A DNA stretch of 64,000 nt from Flocculibacter collagenilyticus (GCF_016469335.1 NZ_CP059888.1:2852001-2916000); one strand, 5' to 3'. Positions 49,219 through 59,721 are shown, numbered from the stretch's first letter. The notes: a model not told the origin generated them from the letters alone. Numbers and translations: made by a program.

Positions 49219-50013
49219 CTAATGCAAAATATGACGTTTTCTTTTCATATCAGCTAATTGTAACTTCATGATATCTGCGACCGGATCTTGCGGGCACTTT
49301 TCTATGAAAAACTCAAAGTCAGCGCACGCGACTTTATAACAATCTAACTGTTGCAATAAAAAGCCACGATCACGTCGTTCGTATGGATCCTCGGGCGATA
49401 ATTGCATGAGTAAATCTACACAGCACAACGCTTGGGATAGCAACCCTTCATCCATAAATGCCATTTTTTGATAGCCTAATAGCATTTTAAATATCCCCTC
49501 TGAGGATATCGTTTCGTACGGTCGAGTATCAATTAATTTACTTTCATTTTCTACTTCAATAAAGCGCTCTTGCATGCCAGATGCTGGCTCTATAAGAAAG
49601 TACTCACTATCACTTATCTTGACATGTAAGTGGATACTTTCTTGATAAATAACTAAAGAAGAGTCAAATGATAAGGAATTTAGAATATGACTAATAATAA
49701 TACCGAGGGTAACTTCGTCACCTGTCCTAAAATAAACACCATAGGAAGGACTCAAAAGTAAGGATTCAGGGATGGGTTGACAGGTACTTGAAAACATTAA
49801 CTCGCCATATAACAAGTCCAAAACGCTATCTAAGTTATCAGCATCAGACTCATCTGGCTTTATAGACAATGTTGCAGTATCAACTATCTCTGCAACTTTT
49901 TGTTTTGTATCTGAAATACTAAGCTGTTGATTCCAACGCTTTTCAAATAACAAAGCATTGGTAAAAATATCTTCACTGGATAGTAATTCGTTTACCACTT
50001 TTACTTCTAACAT
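49219..50013 (-). CDS. sirB1: SirB1 family protein (transglutaminase-like plus TPR)
   Basis: 264-residue protein matching SirB1 (YchA): a transglutaminase-like domain in the N-terminal two thirds (LDSVLDLLYGELMFSS, SPSYGVYFRTGDEVTLGIII) and a tetratricopeptide-like tail (MQLSPEDPYERRDRGFLLQQ, YKVACADFEFFIEKCPQDP). The central segment is divergent: the canonical catalytic cysteine region is not obvious, and Y-G-V-Y-F-R stands where many members have a G-x-P-x-x-L motif. Function is unknown. Placed between sirB2 and kdsA as in enterics. Confidence 0.82.
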   Translation of the reverse strand: MLEVKVVNELLSSEDIFTNALLFEKRWNQQLSISDTKQKVAEIVDTATLSIKPDESDADNLDSVLDLLYGELMFSSTCQPIPESLLLSPSYGVYFRTGDEVTLGIIISHILNSLSFDSSLVIYQESIHLHVKISDSEYFLIEPASGMQERFIEVENESKLIDTRPYETISSEGIFKMLLGYQKMAFMDEGLLSQALCCVDLLMQLSPEDPYERRDRGFLLQQLDCYKVACADFEFFIEKCPQDPVADIMKLQLADMKRKRHILH

Positions 50014-50177
50014 TAATTAATTTGGAACCTTATTTTTCACTTTATCTAATAACTACAACTGGATGTTGAGAGAACACCTAAATACTGTCATTCGGATAGG
50101 CTATTATTAATACGCCGAATTCAGTAAATAAACACCTTTAAGTGAGTAGTCACTACGCTTAAGCATTTTACTTTCTA

Positions 50178-50552
50178 TTAGCTTAAAAAAATAGGTTGTT
50201 TAGTTACTGCAAGCTTCGCAATTAACCCTAACCAACCAAACGCACCTAACATTGCAATCCAGCGTAACTGAGTTGTACGCCCTTTTAACGCCATTGTGCC
50301 CATAAGAATATATGCCACAACGGCAAAAATTTTCTCAGTTAACCATTTATCTTGAAAAGGGTATTGGCTGATCATAAAACATAAGCCGAATGCTGAGATT
50401 AATAACAATGTGTCATTAATATGAGGCACTATTTTAACCCAACGCTTTTCTAACATTGGAGAGCTTTTCAACATCCAAGCAAAACGCAATACCAATAATG
50501 ATACGCTTAAAAGTACAAAAGTTAGATGCAAGTGTTTAACTGCCATATACAT
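50178..50552 (-). CDS. sirB2: SirB2 family inner-membrane protein
   Basis: 124-residue membrane protein with four predicted helices. The N-terminal VKHLHLTFVLLSVSLLVLRF and the central PHINDTLLLISAFGLCFMI match SirB2 (YchQ). Its histidines (HLHLTF, PHIND) are conserved in the family. Function is unknown. In enterics it lies directly after prmC; here a response regulator gene and 395 bases separate them. Confidence 0.9.
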   Translation of the reverse strand: MYMAVKHLHLTFVLLSVSLLVLRFAWMLKSSPMLEKRWVKIVPHINDTLLLISAFGLCFMISQYPFQDKWLTEKIFAVVAYILMGTMALKGRTTQLRWIAMLGAFGWLGLIAKLAVTKQPIFLS

Positions 50553-50947
50553 AATTGTTGGCGCTCCGTATCAAATGAGGTTTGATTTTATTAAGTACAA
50601 TACCCTGTTTATTAATCACTATGAATGATAAATCAGGTTATTTAGCTAAAACAGCACAGGTATTTTCTGGAGCGCTAATTGGCTCCGTTTAAAACAACCT
50701 ATCCTCTAAAAATTTAGCGCTGGGTAATATACTACTATTTAGGTATGCATTTCAAAATTGCTTTAAAAAAAGTGCGCGATAGCTCACCCGTAACATAATA
50801 ATATGGAGCTGTGGGGCTTTTTTGCTGATTCAATCAAGTGATGAATAGAAGAGAAATTAACGTTAGTTATAATTTTAATAAAACCTAAGCGAACATAACT
50901 CTAAGTTATGTTTAACACTATGCACGATATGTTGTGAAAACGTTTTT
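50553..50947. other. 395-base intergenic region between the response regulator and sirB2 genes
   Basis: No gene seen. A 9-bp hairpin, AACATAACT (50892-50900) with AGTTATGTT (50904-50912), lies just past the response regulator stop but lacks a T tail. The region presumably holds a promoter for sirB2-sirB1; I could not assign boxes with confidence. Confidence 0.5.
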
Positions 50948-51937
50948 TTATAAGTACTTCGCTAACTCTTGTTTCATTTGCATATTTTCATAAGCGATTT
51001 GCACTTTCTTAGTAAAAATTTCTATCAAACATTGTTGGCAAGGGGTTAAGCATAAAGGAATAATTGCATAATAGAGTAATGACTCGGAGCTGTAATCACT
51101 TACACAAAAAGAACATAAGTATTCAGCGTCATATACCAGTTTTTTCTGTCTGTATGATTGCTCAAGCGTATCGACCAATTCGTCTGAAAAACATTGTGAT
51201 AAGGATTTTCCTTTTTTATCAGAAAAGCTTCCTCCGCTAGCTATAATCTTGATATCGCCAAAAACTTCATCATTATTATTGCATTTAACAATAAAACTTG
51301 AAGCCACAGAGCTTGGAGCGAAGCACCCAATCACTGCGTTTAAGTGTTCTTGCAACCCGTCAACAAACTCCTCTGCCGTTGTTTTCTCAAACATGTTCGT
51401 TGAACCTATTAACACTTCTTTTTGGACTAGGCGGCTTTTATTTAGTATATCCATTTCGCTGTATGAACGGATACTCGCCATCATTACCGTAAATAGTTTT
51501 TGGGCAGTAAGCTCTGTTTTATGCTTATAATCGTTGATATCATAATCCACAATCACTTTTCGTTCAGGGGCCTGGCCCGGCTGTCCAGTACGAAGAATGA
51601 TACGAGTAATATGGTTATCAAGCGTTTCGCGTATAAATTCTGCTACCCTTAGACCAGCATCTTCGGTCTCCATCACTACATCTAATAAAACTAACGCAAT
51701 ATCTGGGGTCTCTTTAAGAATAGCTTTCGCTTCATGTGCTGAATATGCTGACATAAATTCAAGTGAGCGTGCTAAGTATTCAAAGTCGCTCATTGCTAAC
51801 TTTGTTACTGTATGAACTTCAGGCTCATCATCAACAATTAGTACTTTCCATGATGTTGGGGCATTAAATGGGAGGGCGTTCGACGGATCAAGGCTGGTAT
51901 TTCTATCATCATCAACAAATAAAAAATCATTGGGCAT
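50948..51937 (-). CDS. response regulator, REC plus DUF3369
   Basis: 329-residue two-component receiver protein. The REC domain (about residues 28-150) has VLIVDDEPEVH (acidic pair), the phosphoacceptor aspartate in LVLLDVVMETEDAG and the Thr/Lys switch residues in ILRTGQPGQAP and NDYKHKTEL. The rest is DUF3369 (SYSEMDILNKSRLVQKEVLI and FVDGLQEHLNAVIG), ending in coiled coil without any output domain; in other proteins DUF3369 is followed by an HD-GYP, GGDEF or kinase module. I set the start at ATG 51937 (GGAG 7 bases upstream). No histidine kinase is adjacent. It lies between prmC and sirB2. Confidence 0.88.
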   Translation of the reverse strand: MPNDFLFVDDDRNTSLDPSNALPFNAPTSWKVLIVDDEPEVHTVTKLAMSDFEYLARSLEFMSAYSAHEAKAILKETPDIALVLLDVVMETEDAGLRVAEFIRETLDNHITRIILRTGQPGQAPERKVIVDYDINDYKHKTELTAQKLFTVMMASIRSYSEMDILNKSRLVQKEVLIGSTNMFEKTTAEEFVDGLQEHLNAVIGCFAPSSVASSFIVKCNNNDEVFGDIKIIASGGSFSDKKGKSLSQCFSDELVDTLEQSYRQKKLVYDAEYLCSFCVSDYSSESLLYYAIIPLCLTPCQQCLIEIFTKKVQIAYENMQMKQELAKYL

Positions 51938-52046
51938 GATGCACTCCTGCAAACTGTTGTTCCCACGATAGGAAACAAAAAACTCTACTCCTAAGTTATA
52001 TAAGTGAAATGGCATTTATGCAAATGCGAATAACATTTATTTAATA

Positions 52047-52898
52047 TTATTTTTCCATCCATTTCCCAAAAGTTGCACGGTCATTGTTACCATAATCTTT
52101 AATCGTTGATATGCCGACAAAATTTTCTGCATTAAAGATTTTTTGTACTGCGCCAGCCTGATTATAACCATGCTCCACAACCACATAACCGCCTTTCGCT
52201 AAGAAGCGCTTACTTGCTTGCACTATATGCTTGATATCAGCTAAACCTTGCTCTTTTGCTACTAATGCTGATTTTGGTTCAAAGATAACGTCGCCCTGTT
52301 CTAAATGCGGATCGGTTTCACAGATATAAGGTGGATTGCTAATAATCAAGTCAAGTGGCTGTGTACAATGCTTAGCCACGTTTTCGTACCAATTACTCTG
52401 AAAGATAGTGCAATTAGCTAGCTGTAGCCGTTGCTTATTACGCTCAGCTAACGCGACAACGTCATCAAATAAGTCACACCCAAACACTTGCCACTGCGGC
52501 TGTTCGTAAGCGAGTGCAAGTGCTATTGCCCCGGTTCCAGTGCCTAAATCCAATACATTTGCTTCTTGCTTCTGGCAAAGCGTTAAAGCATGTTCAACAA
52601 TCACCTCGGTATCAGGCCTTGGTATCAAGGTTTTATTAGACACTTCTAAATCAAATTGCCAAAAACCCCGATAACCCAAAAGATGAGCAATAGGCTTACC
52701 AGCAAAGCGTTGTGAAACTAACTGTTGAAATAACTGTGTTTGTTCTTCATTTACTGTGTTTTCAGGCCACGTTTTTAAGTACGTTGTTGACTTATTTAGC
52801 ACATATGCTAATAAAAGCTCACAATCCAATTTTGCAGAGTCTGATGTTTTACTTAACTTAGTAATCGCTTGGTTGAGTAAAGATTGAATGGTAGCCAT
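52047..52898 (-). CDS. prmC: peptide chain release factor glutamine methyltransferase PrmC
   Basis: Methylates the GGQ glutamine of release factors RF1 and RF2. The 283-residue protein has an N-terminal helical domain, then the methyltransferase core with VLDLGTGTGAIALALA (SAM motif I) and the catalytic NPPY in LIISNPPYICE. The HLLGYRGFW-type start of the substrate region is seen as PIAHLLGYRGFWQFDL. Standard neighbour of prfA, its substrate, though a terminator separates them here. Confidence 0.96.
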   Translation of the reverse strand: MATIQSLLNQAITKLSKTSDSAKLDCELLLAYVLNKSTTYLKTWPENTVNEEQTQLFQQLVSQRFAGKPIAHLLGYRGFWQFDLEVSNKTLIPRPDTEVIVEHALTLCQKQEANVLDLGTGTGAIALALAYEQPQWQVFGCDLFDDVVALAERNKQRLQLANCTIFQSNWYENVAKHCTQPLDLIISNPPYICETDPHLEQGDVIFEPKSALVAKEQGLADIKHIVQASKRFLAKGGYVVVEHGYNQAGAVQKIFNAENFVGISTIKDYGNNDRATFGKWMEK

Positions 52899-52929
52899 AA
52901 AGTTACTCGAAAAATGGTTAATAAAAGTG

Positions 52930-52962
52930 TAGCCAAAAAATAAGGCAGGAATTTCCTGCCTT
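52930..52962 (-). terminator. intrinsic terminator after prfA
   Basis: AAGGCAGGAA (52942-52951) and TTCCTGCCTT (52953-52962) form the stem. On the minus strand the tail is ATTTTTTGG. It ends prfA transcripts, so prmC either has its own promoter or depends on read-through. Confidence 0.85.
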
Positions 52963-53013
52963 AAAGATAATTGCGAATAGTATGCTCTAGCTAGCGCTGA
53001 AAGCTACACTGGC

Positions 53014-54102
53014 TTAAGCCTCGTCGCTCATCGCCGCTAATAAGTCAGCTTGATACTCTTGTACCAACGGACCAATAACAGGATCTACATCCCCTTCCAT
53101 CACTTCATTTAATTTATACAAAGTTAAGTTAATGCGGTGATCTGTTACCCTGCCTTGCGGGTAGTTATATGTTCTAATTCTATCAGAACGATCACCACTG
53201 CCAACTAAATCACGACGAGTAGATGCTTCCTCAGCACGACGTTTTTCATCTTCAGCCGCTTGAATACGTGCTTGTAACACAGACATCGCTTTCGCGCGGT
53301 TTTTATGCTGCGAGCGCTCATCTTGACACTCAACTACAGTGCCTGTTGGTAAGTGGGTAATACGAATGGCTGAATCAGTTTTGTTAACGTGCTGACCACC
53401 TGCACCTGATGCTCTAAATGTATCTACTTTTAGGTCTGCTGAATTAATTACAATCGCTTCGCTTTCAGGGATCTCTGGCATTACCGCCACTGTGCATGCA
53501 GAAGTATGAATACGCCCCTGCGATTCTGTTTCTGGTACACGTTGAACGCGGTGTGCTCCTGATTCAAACTTTAAGTGACCGTATACGCCAGTACCGTCAA
53601 TTTTTAAAATAATCTCTTTATAACCGCCATGATCACCTTCACTTTCATTCATAACCTCAACGCGCCATTTTTTAGTTTCAGCGTAGCGGCTATACATTCT
53701 AAATAAGTCGCCTACAAAAATAGCGGCTTCATCACCACCGGTTCCTGCTCGAATTTCTAAGAAGCAGTTATTGTCGTCTTTTGGATCCTTTGGCAGCATA
53801 AGTATTTGAATATCGTCAGCAAGCTTTTCAACCTGTTCTTTCGCTTCTTTAAACTCTTCTTGTGCCATTTCTCGCATATCAGGATCGTTATCTTTTAACA
53901 TTTCTTCCGCAGCAGCGACATCTTCTACTGCTTGTTGATAGGCTTGAAATGTTTTAGTGACCCCTTCCAATTCAGAGTACTCTTTTGAAAGCGCTCTAAA
54001 CTTATCTTGATTTCCAATTACCTCTGGATCGCTTAATAACGCTTGAACTTCTTCATAGCGCTCTACTAAGGCTTCCAGTTTACGGTAAACTGACTCTTTC
54101 AT
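53014..54102 (-). CDS. prfA: peptide chain release factor 1
   Basis: Recognises UAA and UAG stop codons. The 362-residue protein has the peptide-anticodon region near [20 protein letters not shown] and the GGQ loop in [19 protein letters not shown], whose glutamine PrmC methylates. The AGGA site precedes ATG 54102. It starts 8 bases after the hemA stop, an arrangement shared with enterics. Length is normal (E. coli 360). Confidence 0.97.
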   Translation of the reverse strand: MKESVYRKLEALVERYEEVQALLSDPEVIGNQDKFRALSKEYSELEGVTKTFQAYQQAVEDVAAAEEMLKDNDPDMREMAQEEFKEAKEQVEKLADDIQILMLPKDPKDDNNCFLEIRAGTGGDEAAIFVGDLFRMYSRYAETKKWRVEVMNESEGDHGGYKEIILKIDGTGVYGHLKFESGAHRVQRVPETESQGRIHTSACTVAVMPEIPESEAIVINSADLKVDTFRASGAGGQHVNKTDSAIRITHLPTGTVVECQDERSQHKNRAKAMSVLQARIQAAEDEKRRAEEASTRRDLVGSGDRSDRIRTYNYPQGRVTDHRINLTLYKLNEVMEGDVDPVIGPLVQEYQADLLAAMSDEA

Positions 54103-54110
54103 CGAATATC

Positions 54111-55364
54111 CTACTTCTCTATGCCTAATATGCTTTTCAATACAGTAAGCTTATCTACCGCGCCGTTTTGTGCCGCATCTTTTATTGCGGTAGTAGGCGC
54201 ATGCATTAGGCGATTTGTTAATTTATTTGCAAGCTCAACAATTACAACATCAACGTCTACACCAGACGCTAATTGATTACTTGCTCGCTCTACTAATTCT
54301 AGTTTGATTTGGTCGCACTGCTGGCGATAATCTTTGATAATATCAATGGAGTTTAACGACTTGGTCCATCGATCAAATTCTTCACTTTTGTTTTGAACAA
54401 TTTGCTCAGCTTCTTCAGCCGCTTTTTCTCTGGATGCTACATTCTGCGCCACAATACTTTGTAAATCGTCTACCGTATATAAAAAAGCTTCATCAATTTC
54501 CGATACTTGCCCTTCAATATCTCTTGGTACTGCTAAATCAACAAAAAACATGGGTTTATATTTTCGCTTTTTGATTGCTTGTTCAACCATGCCTTTACCA
54601 ATAATCGGTAGTGTACTTGCTGTTGAACTGATTACGACATCAGCCTCTGCTAACACCTCTGGCACTTGCCCTAATGAAATCACCGTTGCGTCAAATAATT
54701 TCGCTAACGACTCAGCACGAGCAATGGTTCTATTAGCGACTGTAATATTAGAAGCGCCCTGTTCAGTTAGGTGTTTAGCAACTAGCTCTATTGTTTCACC
54801 TGCACCAACCAGCAATACTTTAACAGGTGTTAAGGAGCCAAATATATGCTTTGCTAAATTAACCGATGCAAAGGCAACCGAGACGGCACTGGCACCTATG
54901 TCTGTTTCTGTTCGCACAAGCTTGGCAACTGAAAAAGTTTTTTGAAACAGTTTCTCAAAGAGCATGGAAACCGTGTCGGCAGCTTTAGCTTGTCGAAACG
55001 ACTGTTTAATTTGACCTAATATTTGCGGCTCACCTAATACCAGAGAGTCTAAACCGCAAGCAACACGCATTAAATGACTAATAGCATCGGTGTCTTGATA
55101 ACAATAGGTATGTGAAGCCAGCTCTTGCTTATCTACGTGGTGAAAGTTAGCTAACCATTCAATTAACGGTTCATAATTTTTTTCTGAGCTATTACAATAC
55201 AGCTCGGTTCGATTGCAGGTAGATACAATAACAGCTTCATTGATCGCCGTTTGCTTTGCTAAGTTGGACAAAGCCTCGGTCATTAACTCGGGCGCAAATG
55301 CAACTTTTTCTCGCAGTGCAACGGGCGCAGTTTTGTGATTAATGCCTAAAGCCAGAATAGTCAT
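54111..55364 (-). CDS. hemA: glutamyl-tRNA reductase HemA
   Basis: First committed step of C5 heme synthesis: reduces glutamyl-tRNA to glutamate-1-semialdehyde. The catalytic cysteine is in [12 protein letters not shown] (about residue 50). The NADPH domain has [16 protein letters not shown], and the C-terminal dimerisation helix is present. [17 protein letters not shown] at the start is diagnostic. At 417 residues it matches E. coli (418). Divergent from lolB, the same arrangement as in E. coli. Confidence 0.97.
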   Translation of the reverse strand: MTILALGINHKTAPVALREKVAFAPELMTEALSNLAKQTAINEAVIVSTCNRTELYCNSSEKNYEPLIEWLANFHHVDKQELASHTYCYQDTDAISHLMRVACGLDSLVLGEPQILGQIKQSFRQAKAADTVSMLFEKLFQKTFSVAKLVRTETDIGASAVSVAFASVNLAKHIFGSLTPVKVLLVGAGETIELVAKHLTEQGASNITVANRTIARAESLAKLFDATVISLGQVPEVLAEADVVISSTASTLPIIGKGMVEQAIKKRKYKPMFFVDLAVPRDIEGQVSEIDEAFLYTVDDLQSIVAQNVASREKAAEEAEQIVQNKSEEFDRWTKSLNSIDIIKDYRQQCDQIKLELVERASNQLASGVDVDVVIVELANKLTNRLMHAPTTAIKDAAQNGAVDKLTVLKSILGIEK

Positions 55365-55460
55365 ATATGATAGTAACAGCGTAAATTTGCAATCGATAAA
55401 TTAAAGAGTCACGGATTTTACGTAAATCCGATAGATATTAAAAGTAAAAGGCCAAGGTAA

Positions 55461-56087
55461 ATGCTTCCTTTATATAAGAAACACGGTTTTATTGCGCTTT
55501 TTTACCTATTTTTGTTAGCTGGCTGTAGTAGTCACTCATTAAAGCATACTCCCACAGACACAAACTATAAGCATGTAAATGAGCTTAAAAACTGGCACAT
55601 TAAGGGGAAATTAGCCTTTAAAAGCCCTCAAGATAAATTCTCTGCTAACTTAAATTGGGTGTATCAAGATAAAAACTACCAACTTAAATTATTAACGTTT
55701 CTTGGCACGTCTATTTTTACGCTTGAGTCACAGTCTGAAAGCAAACATAAGCCGTTTAAACTAGACGTAGAAGGCGAGCAATATTTTTCCGATAATGTGG
55801 ATGAACTTATTTGGTCTATCACAGGAAGGCATTTACCTATTTCAGACCTGCCAACGCTGATTAAAGGTGATGTTGCTATAAAGAATAAAACAAGCAAACA
55901 ATACATCATTGAGCGAAATGAGTTAGGACAATTAAATAAATTAACGTTTACCGACAACAATGGCCGTGTTTGGCAAATACATTATTTAACATACGCCAAA
56001 ACAAACGGGCTGCTACTGCCAACCAACATTAAACTTCGTAGCAGCGACATATCGGTGAAAATTGCCATCAGCGAATGGATCATATAA
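55461..56087 (+). CDS. lolB: outer-membrane lipoprotein LolB
   Basis: Receives lipoproteins from LolA and inserts them into the outer membrane. The 208-residue protein begins with a lipoprotein signal ending LLAGC (Cys22). WHIKGKLAFKSPQDKFSANL and the beta-rich core, including LTFTDNNGRVWQIHYLTY, match LolB. AAGG lies upstream of the ATG. It is followed by ispE after 3 bases; lolB-ispE-prs is the usual gammaproteobacterial order. Confidence 0.94.
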   Translation: MLPLYKKHGFIALFYLFLLAGCSSHSLKHTPTDTNYKHVNELKNWHIKGKLAFKSPQDKFSANLNWVYQDKNYQLKLLTFLGTSIFTLESQSESKHKPFKLDVEGEQYFSDNVDELIWSITGRHLPISDLPTLIKGDVAIKNKTSKQYIIERNELGQLNKLTFTDNNGRVWQIHYLTYAKTNGLLLPTNIKLRSSDISVKIAISEWII

Positions 56088-56090
56088 GCA

Positions 56091-56987
56091 GTGAAAAACA
56101 ATCAAATAACACTTACTTCTCCAGGAAAATTAAATCTATTTCTTCATATCAATGGTAAGCGGGATGACGGTTACCACGAGTTACAAAGTATTTTCCAGTT
56201 TTTTGACTTTGGTGATGAAATGCAATTTACTTGGCATAACACTCAGCAGTGCAAGCCTAACTCACCACTCGTTAAGCTAGATTGTGATATCCCTGAATTA
56301 CAAAGCTCCAATAATTTAGTGTTCCAAGCGGCGAACAAGCTGGCTGAATACAGTGCTTACAAAAAGAACTTAACCATTGAGCTACTTCCTCTCGTAACCA
56401 TAAAATTGATTAAGCACTTGCCAACAGGTGGTGGCATTGGCGGCGGTTCATCTAACGCAGCAACAACGTTGCTTGCCTTAAATAAAATATGGCAAATAGG
56501 TTTGTCTATTGATGAACTTGCTGATATCGGCCTTTCATTAGGCGCTGACGTTCCCGTTTTTGTTCGCGGCTATTGTGCTTTTGCCAACGGTGTAGGAGAA
56601 CAATTGCTGCCTTTTAATGCACCGGAGAAATGGTATTTAATTGCGCACCCTAACTGCCATATATCAACAGCCACCGTGTTTGGCCACCCTGACTTACCTC
56701 GTAATACCCCAAAAATAACCGCCAATGATATCGCTGTTTCCACACTAAAAAATGATTGTGAGGCGTTAGTTAAAAAGCTTTACCCCGAGGTTGCAATAAC
56801 CCTAAGCTGGTTGCTAGAATACGCGCCAGCAAAAATGACTGGAACAGGTGCCTGTTGCTTTGCCGAATTTGATGATAAAACATCAGCGGAAAAAGCACTG
56901 ATAAACAAGCCTGATTTTGTCAATTGTTTCGTTGCTAAAGGGTTAAATAAATCCCCAGTGTTAGCAGCATTGGGATATACTATTTAA
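56091..56987 (+). CDS. ispE: 4-diphosphocytidyl-2-C-methyl-D-erythritol kinase IspE
   Basis: GHMP kinase that phosphorylates CDP-ME in the MEP isoprenoid pathway, the same pathway as dxr in this window. Conserved: SPGKLNLFLHINGKRDDGYH at the start, the ATP-binding glycine loop LPTGGGIGGGSSNAA and the C-terminal MTGTGACCFAEF motif. The start is GTG, 3 bases after the lolB stop. At 298 residues it is slightly longer than E. coli (283). Confidence 0.96.
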   Translation: MKNNQITLTSPGKLNLFLHINGKRDDGYHELQSIFQFFDFGDEMQFTWHNTQQCKPNSPLVKLDCDIPELQSSNNLVFQAANKLAEYSAYKKNLTIELLPLVTIKLIKHLPTGGGIGGGSSNAATTLLALNKIWQIGLSIDELADIGLSLGADVPVFVRGYCAFANGVGEQLLPFNAPEKWYLIAHPNCHISTATVFGHPDLPRNTPKITANDIAVSTLKNDCEALVKKLYPEVAITLSWLLEYAPAKMTGTGACCFAEFDDKTSAEKALINKPDFVNCFVAKGLNKSPVLAALGYTI

Positions 56988-57007
56988 CGCTACTCATAAA
57001 AGTCTGA

Positions 57008-57079
57008 TGGGGTATCGCCAAGCGGTAAGGCACCGGGTTTTGATCTCGGCATTCATAGGTTCAAATCCTATTACCCCAG
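57008..57079 (+). tRNA. tRNA-Gln (anticodon TTG), CCA not encoded
   Basis: A 72-base cloverleaf with 7-bp acceptor stem TGGGGTA/TACCCCA, anticodon stem-loop CCGGG-TTTTGAT-CTCGG with anticodon TTG at 57040-57042, and a T arm ending in GGTTCAAATCC. The three bases after discriminator G are CAA, so the CCA end must be added after transcription. Body identical to the two Gln tRNAs at 61254 and 61574. It sits between ispE and prs, a position seen in related genera. Confidence 0.97.
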
Positions 57080-57121
57080 CAAACTTTTCAAAATTAATAT
57101 TTAGTGCCCGAGGACCCTACC

Positions 57122-58069
57122 GTGCCAGATATGAAGCTTTTTGCTGGAAACGCAACACCAGAGTTAGCTGCAGAAATTGCTAAACGACTTTACATTAATT
57201 TAGGCAAAGCTGAAGTAGGCCGTTTTAGCGACGGTGAAATCAGCGTAGAAATTAAAGAAAATGTTCGTGGTGCTGATGTATTCATTATCCAATCAACTTG
57301 TGCCCCTACCAACGATAACTTAATGGAATTAATTGTAATGGTTGACGCTCTACGCAGAGCATCAGCAGGAAGAATTACTGCCGTTATCCCTTATTTTGGT
57401 TATTCTCGTCAAGATCGTCGCGTACGTTCTGCACGTGTTCCAATTACCGCCAAAGTAGTCGCAGACTTCTTATCTAGCGTAGGTGTTGATCGCGTGGTGA
57501 CTGTTGATTTACATGCAGAGCAAATCCAAGGGTTCTTCGACGTACCTGTTGATAACGTATTTGGCAGCCCGATTTTAGTTGAAGATATGCGTAAGCGTGA
57601 ATTTGACAACCCGGTAGTAGTGTCACCCGACATTGGCGGTGTGGTACGTGCCCGAGCAATTGCAAAATTACTTAACGACACCGACTTAGCCATTATTGAT
57701 AAACGTCGCCCTAAAGCGAACGTAGCACAAGTGATGCATATTATTGGTGATGTAAGCGGTCGAGATTGTGTGATTGTTGATGACATGATTGATACCGGTG
57801 GTACATTATGCAAAGCAGCTGAAGCATTAAAAGAACATGGTGCTAAACGAGTATTTGCTTATGCAACCCATCCAGTATTTTCTGGTAACGCGGTTGAAAA
57901 CCTAAAGAACTCAGTTATTGATGAAGTGGTTGTTACAGACTCTGTGCCACTATCTGATGAAATGAAAGCCATGGGTAAAGTACGTCAGCTTACATTAGGC
58001 GACATGCTGGCTGAAGCATTACGTCGTGTAAGTAATGAAGAGTCAATCTCGGCAATGTTCGAGCACTAA
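57122..58069 (+). CDS. prs: ribose-phosphate pyrophosphokinase (PRPP synthase)
   Basis: Makes phosphoribosyl pyrophosphate from ribose 5-phosphate and ATP for nucleotide, His, Trp and NAD synthesis. The 315-residue protein begins [16 protein letters not shown] with GTG at 57122, exactly the E. coli start and length, and GAGGA lies upstream; the open frame extends 6 codons further. Key motifs: [17 protein letters not shown] (divalent-cation site) and [18 protein letters not shown] (PRPP loop). Confidence 0.98.
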   Translation: MPDMKLFAGNATPELAAEIAKRLYINLGKAEVGRFSDGEISVEIKENVRGADVFIIQSTCAPTNDNLMELIVMVDALRRASAGRITAVIPYFGYSRQDRRVRSARVPITAKVVADFLSSVGVDRVVTVDLHAEQIQGFFDVPVDNVFGSPILVEDMRKREFDNPVVVSPDIGGVVRARAIAKLLNDTDLAIIDKRRPKANVAQVMHIIGDVSGRDCVIVDDMIDTGGTLCKAAEALKEHGAKRVFAYATHPVFSGNAVENLKNSVIDEVVVTDSVPLSDEMKAMGKVRQLTLGDMLAEALRRVSNEESISAMFEH

Positions 58070-58353
58070 TACACTGATAGCTTTTATTGTTATTCTGTTA
58101 TCACATCACAGCAAGAACAATTTAGGCTAACAGCTAAGCAGTAAAGTGTATGATAGATGCACTTTACTGCCCTATTTACCCTTAACTTCTGTTACCTTTC
58201 AGAATCCTCTATTAAATTCCTATTTTATATTAAGTTCACATTGCCTTTTTATTGCACAAGATGGTAGAATTCTGCGCCCCAATTTTGGGATACGTTTTAC
58301 TTCTTGGTCGCGGGAAGTAAATAAACATTACTTTATATATTTGGAGATCAGCC

Positions 58354-58974
58354 ATGTCTGACGCAATTTACACATTAGATGCTGAAGTTCGTACGGAGTT
58401 AGGGAAAGGTGCGAGCCGCCGCCTACGTCACGCGAACAAAGTACCAGCTATCTTATACGGTGAGCAAAAAGATCCTATTTCTTTAACACTTGAGCACAAA
58501 GAAGTGATTCGTGCACAAGAAAATGAAGGTTTCTACTCTCATATCCTTACGTTAAACATCGACGGTTCTGCTGTTGAGTGTATTCTTAAAGATATGCAAC
58601 GTCACCCGTACAAGCCTAAGGTTATGCACTTAGACTTCCAACGCATTGACGCTTCGCACAAGTTACAAACGCTTGTTCCTATTCACTTCATTAACGAAGA
58701 AAAAGCGAACGCGGTTAAAAACCAAGGCGGAACTGTAGCTCACCAAATGAACGAGATTGAAGTTTCTTGTTTACCTGCGCACCTTCCTGAGTTCATCGAA
58801 GTTGACGTAGAAAACGTAGAACTTGGTCAAACGCTTCATATTTCTGATCTAACACTTCCTAAAGGTGTTGAGTCAGTTGAACTAGCTAAAGGCGACGATC
58901 ACAACCACGCAGTGCTAACTATCAATGCGCCTAAAGGTAGCAGCGAAGAAGCAACTGAAGAAGCTGCTGAGTAA
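58354..58974 (+). CDS. rplY: 50S ribosomal protein bL25, long CTC form
   Basis: Binds 5S rRNA. The N-terminal ~95 residues are the L25 domain ([36 protein letters not shown]). The C-terminal ~100 residues ([20 protein letters not shown] onward) form the extra TL5/CTC beta domain, ending in an acidic tail. At 206 residues it is twice the E. coli 94-residue protein. GGAG precedes the ATG. It lies between prs and pth, and a terminator follows. Confidence 0.96.
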   Translation: MSDAIYTLDAEVRTELGKGASRRLRHANKVPAILYGEQKDPISLTLEHKEVIRAQENEGFYSHILTLNIDGSAVECILKDMQRHPYKPKVMHLDFQRIDASHKLQTLVPIHFINEEKANAVKNQGGTVAHQMNEIEVSCLPAHLPEFIEVDVENVELGQTLHISDLTLPKGVESVELAKGDDHNHAVLTINAPKGSSEEATEEAAE

Positions 58975-58993
58975 TAGCTCTTCTGAGTGATTA

Positions 58994-59013
58994 GGTACTA
59001 ACTCATTAGTACC
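58994..59013. repeat. short inverted repeat after rplY
   Basis: GGTACTAA (58994-59001) pairs perfectly with TTAGTACC (59006-59013) around a 4-base loop, 20 bases after the rplY stop. No T tail follows. It may help protect the rplY mRNA 3' end upstream of the true terminator. Confidence 0.6.
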
Positions 59014-59024
59014 GTAGTTGTTAT

Positions 59025-59060
59025 AAGGGAACTAACCATAATTAATGGTGATGTTCCCTT
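59025..59060 (+). terminator. probable terminator after rplY
   Basis: AAGGGAAC (59025-59032) pairs with GTTCCCTT (59053-59060), with an inner ACCAT/ATGGT pairing. The plus tail AATTTATT is only moderately T-rich, so efficiency is uncertain; pth could receive read-through. Confidence 0.6.
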
Positions 59061-59101
59061 AATTTATTAACCCTCTGCATTAAGATTTGTGAGAACACTC
59101 T

Positions 59102-59695
59102 GTGAGCACAAATATCCAAATTATTGTGGGTCTGGCAAATCCAGGCGCTGAATATCAAAATACTCGCCACAACGCGGGCGAATGGTTTGTTAACGCGTTA
59201 GCAGATAACTACAATACTCAATTAAAGTCCGATCCAAAGCATCATGGGCTAACCGCTAAATTTTTTGCGCATGGTCAAGAATTCAGATTGCTCATCCCCA
59301 CTACCTATATGAATTTAAGTGGCAAATCTGTATCTAGTCTTGCATCATTTTACAAAGTGCCAGCTGAAAATATTTTAGTGGCACACGATGAGCTTGACCT
59401 TGAACCCGGTGTGGTAAAAATTAAAAAAGGCGGTGGTCATGGCGGTCACAACGGACTAAAAGACATTATTAGCAAACTTGCCAATAATAAAGACTTCTAC
59501 CGCTTACGATTGGGTATTGGCCACCCAGGTAGTAGAGAAAAGGTCACGGGCTGGGTACTTGGCAAAGCCCCGAAAACTGATCAAGATAAAATAGAACAGT
59601 GTGTCGATGAAGCCGTACGCTGTTTTGATATTTGGGCTAAAGATGGCTTAAAGCTAGCTCAAAATCGACTTCACTCATTCAAAGCAACGGCATAA
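59102..59695 (+). CDS. pth: peptidyl-tRNA hydrolase
   Basis: Releases peptides from prematurely dropped peptidyl-tRNA. The 197-residue protein has [20 protein letters not shown] with the catalytic histidine and asparagine, [19 protein letters not shown] and [11 protein letters not shown], then [13 protein letters not shown]. The start is GTG at 59102, after TTGTGAGAACACT with only a weak ribosome site. It is followed 26 bases later by ychF, the conserved pth-ychF pair. Confidence 0.97.
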   Translation: MSTNIQIIVGLANPGAEYQNTRHNAGEWFVNALADNYNTQLKSDPKHHGLTAKFFAHGQEFRLLIPTTYMNLSGKSVSSLASFYKVPAENILVAHDELDLEPGVVKIKKGGGHGGHNGLKDIISKLANNKDFYRLRLGIGHPGSREKVTGWVLGKAPKTDQDKIEQCVDEAVRCFDIWAKDGLKLAQNRLHSFKATA

Positions 59696-59721
59696 TAGCG
59701 TGCTAATTAGAGGTAATTGTC

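Noticed and set aside
58146-58361. 71-codon frame upstream of rplY
   Set aside because: Ends inside the rplY start with no ribosome site; the region is the rplY leader.
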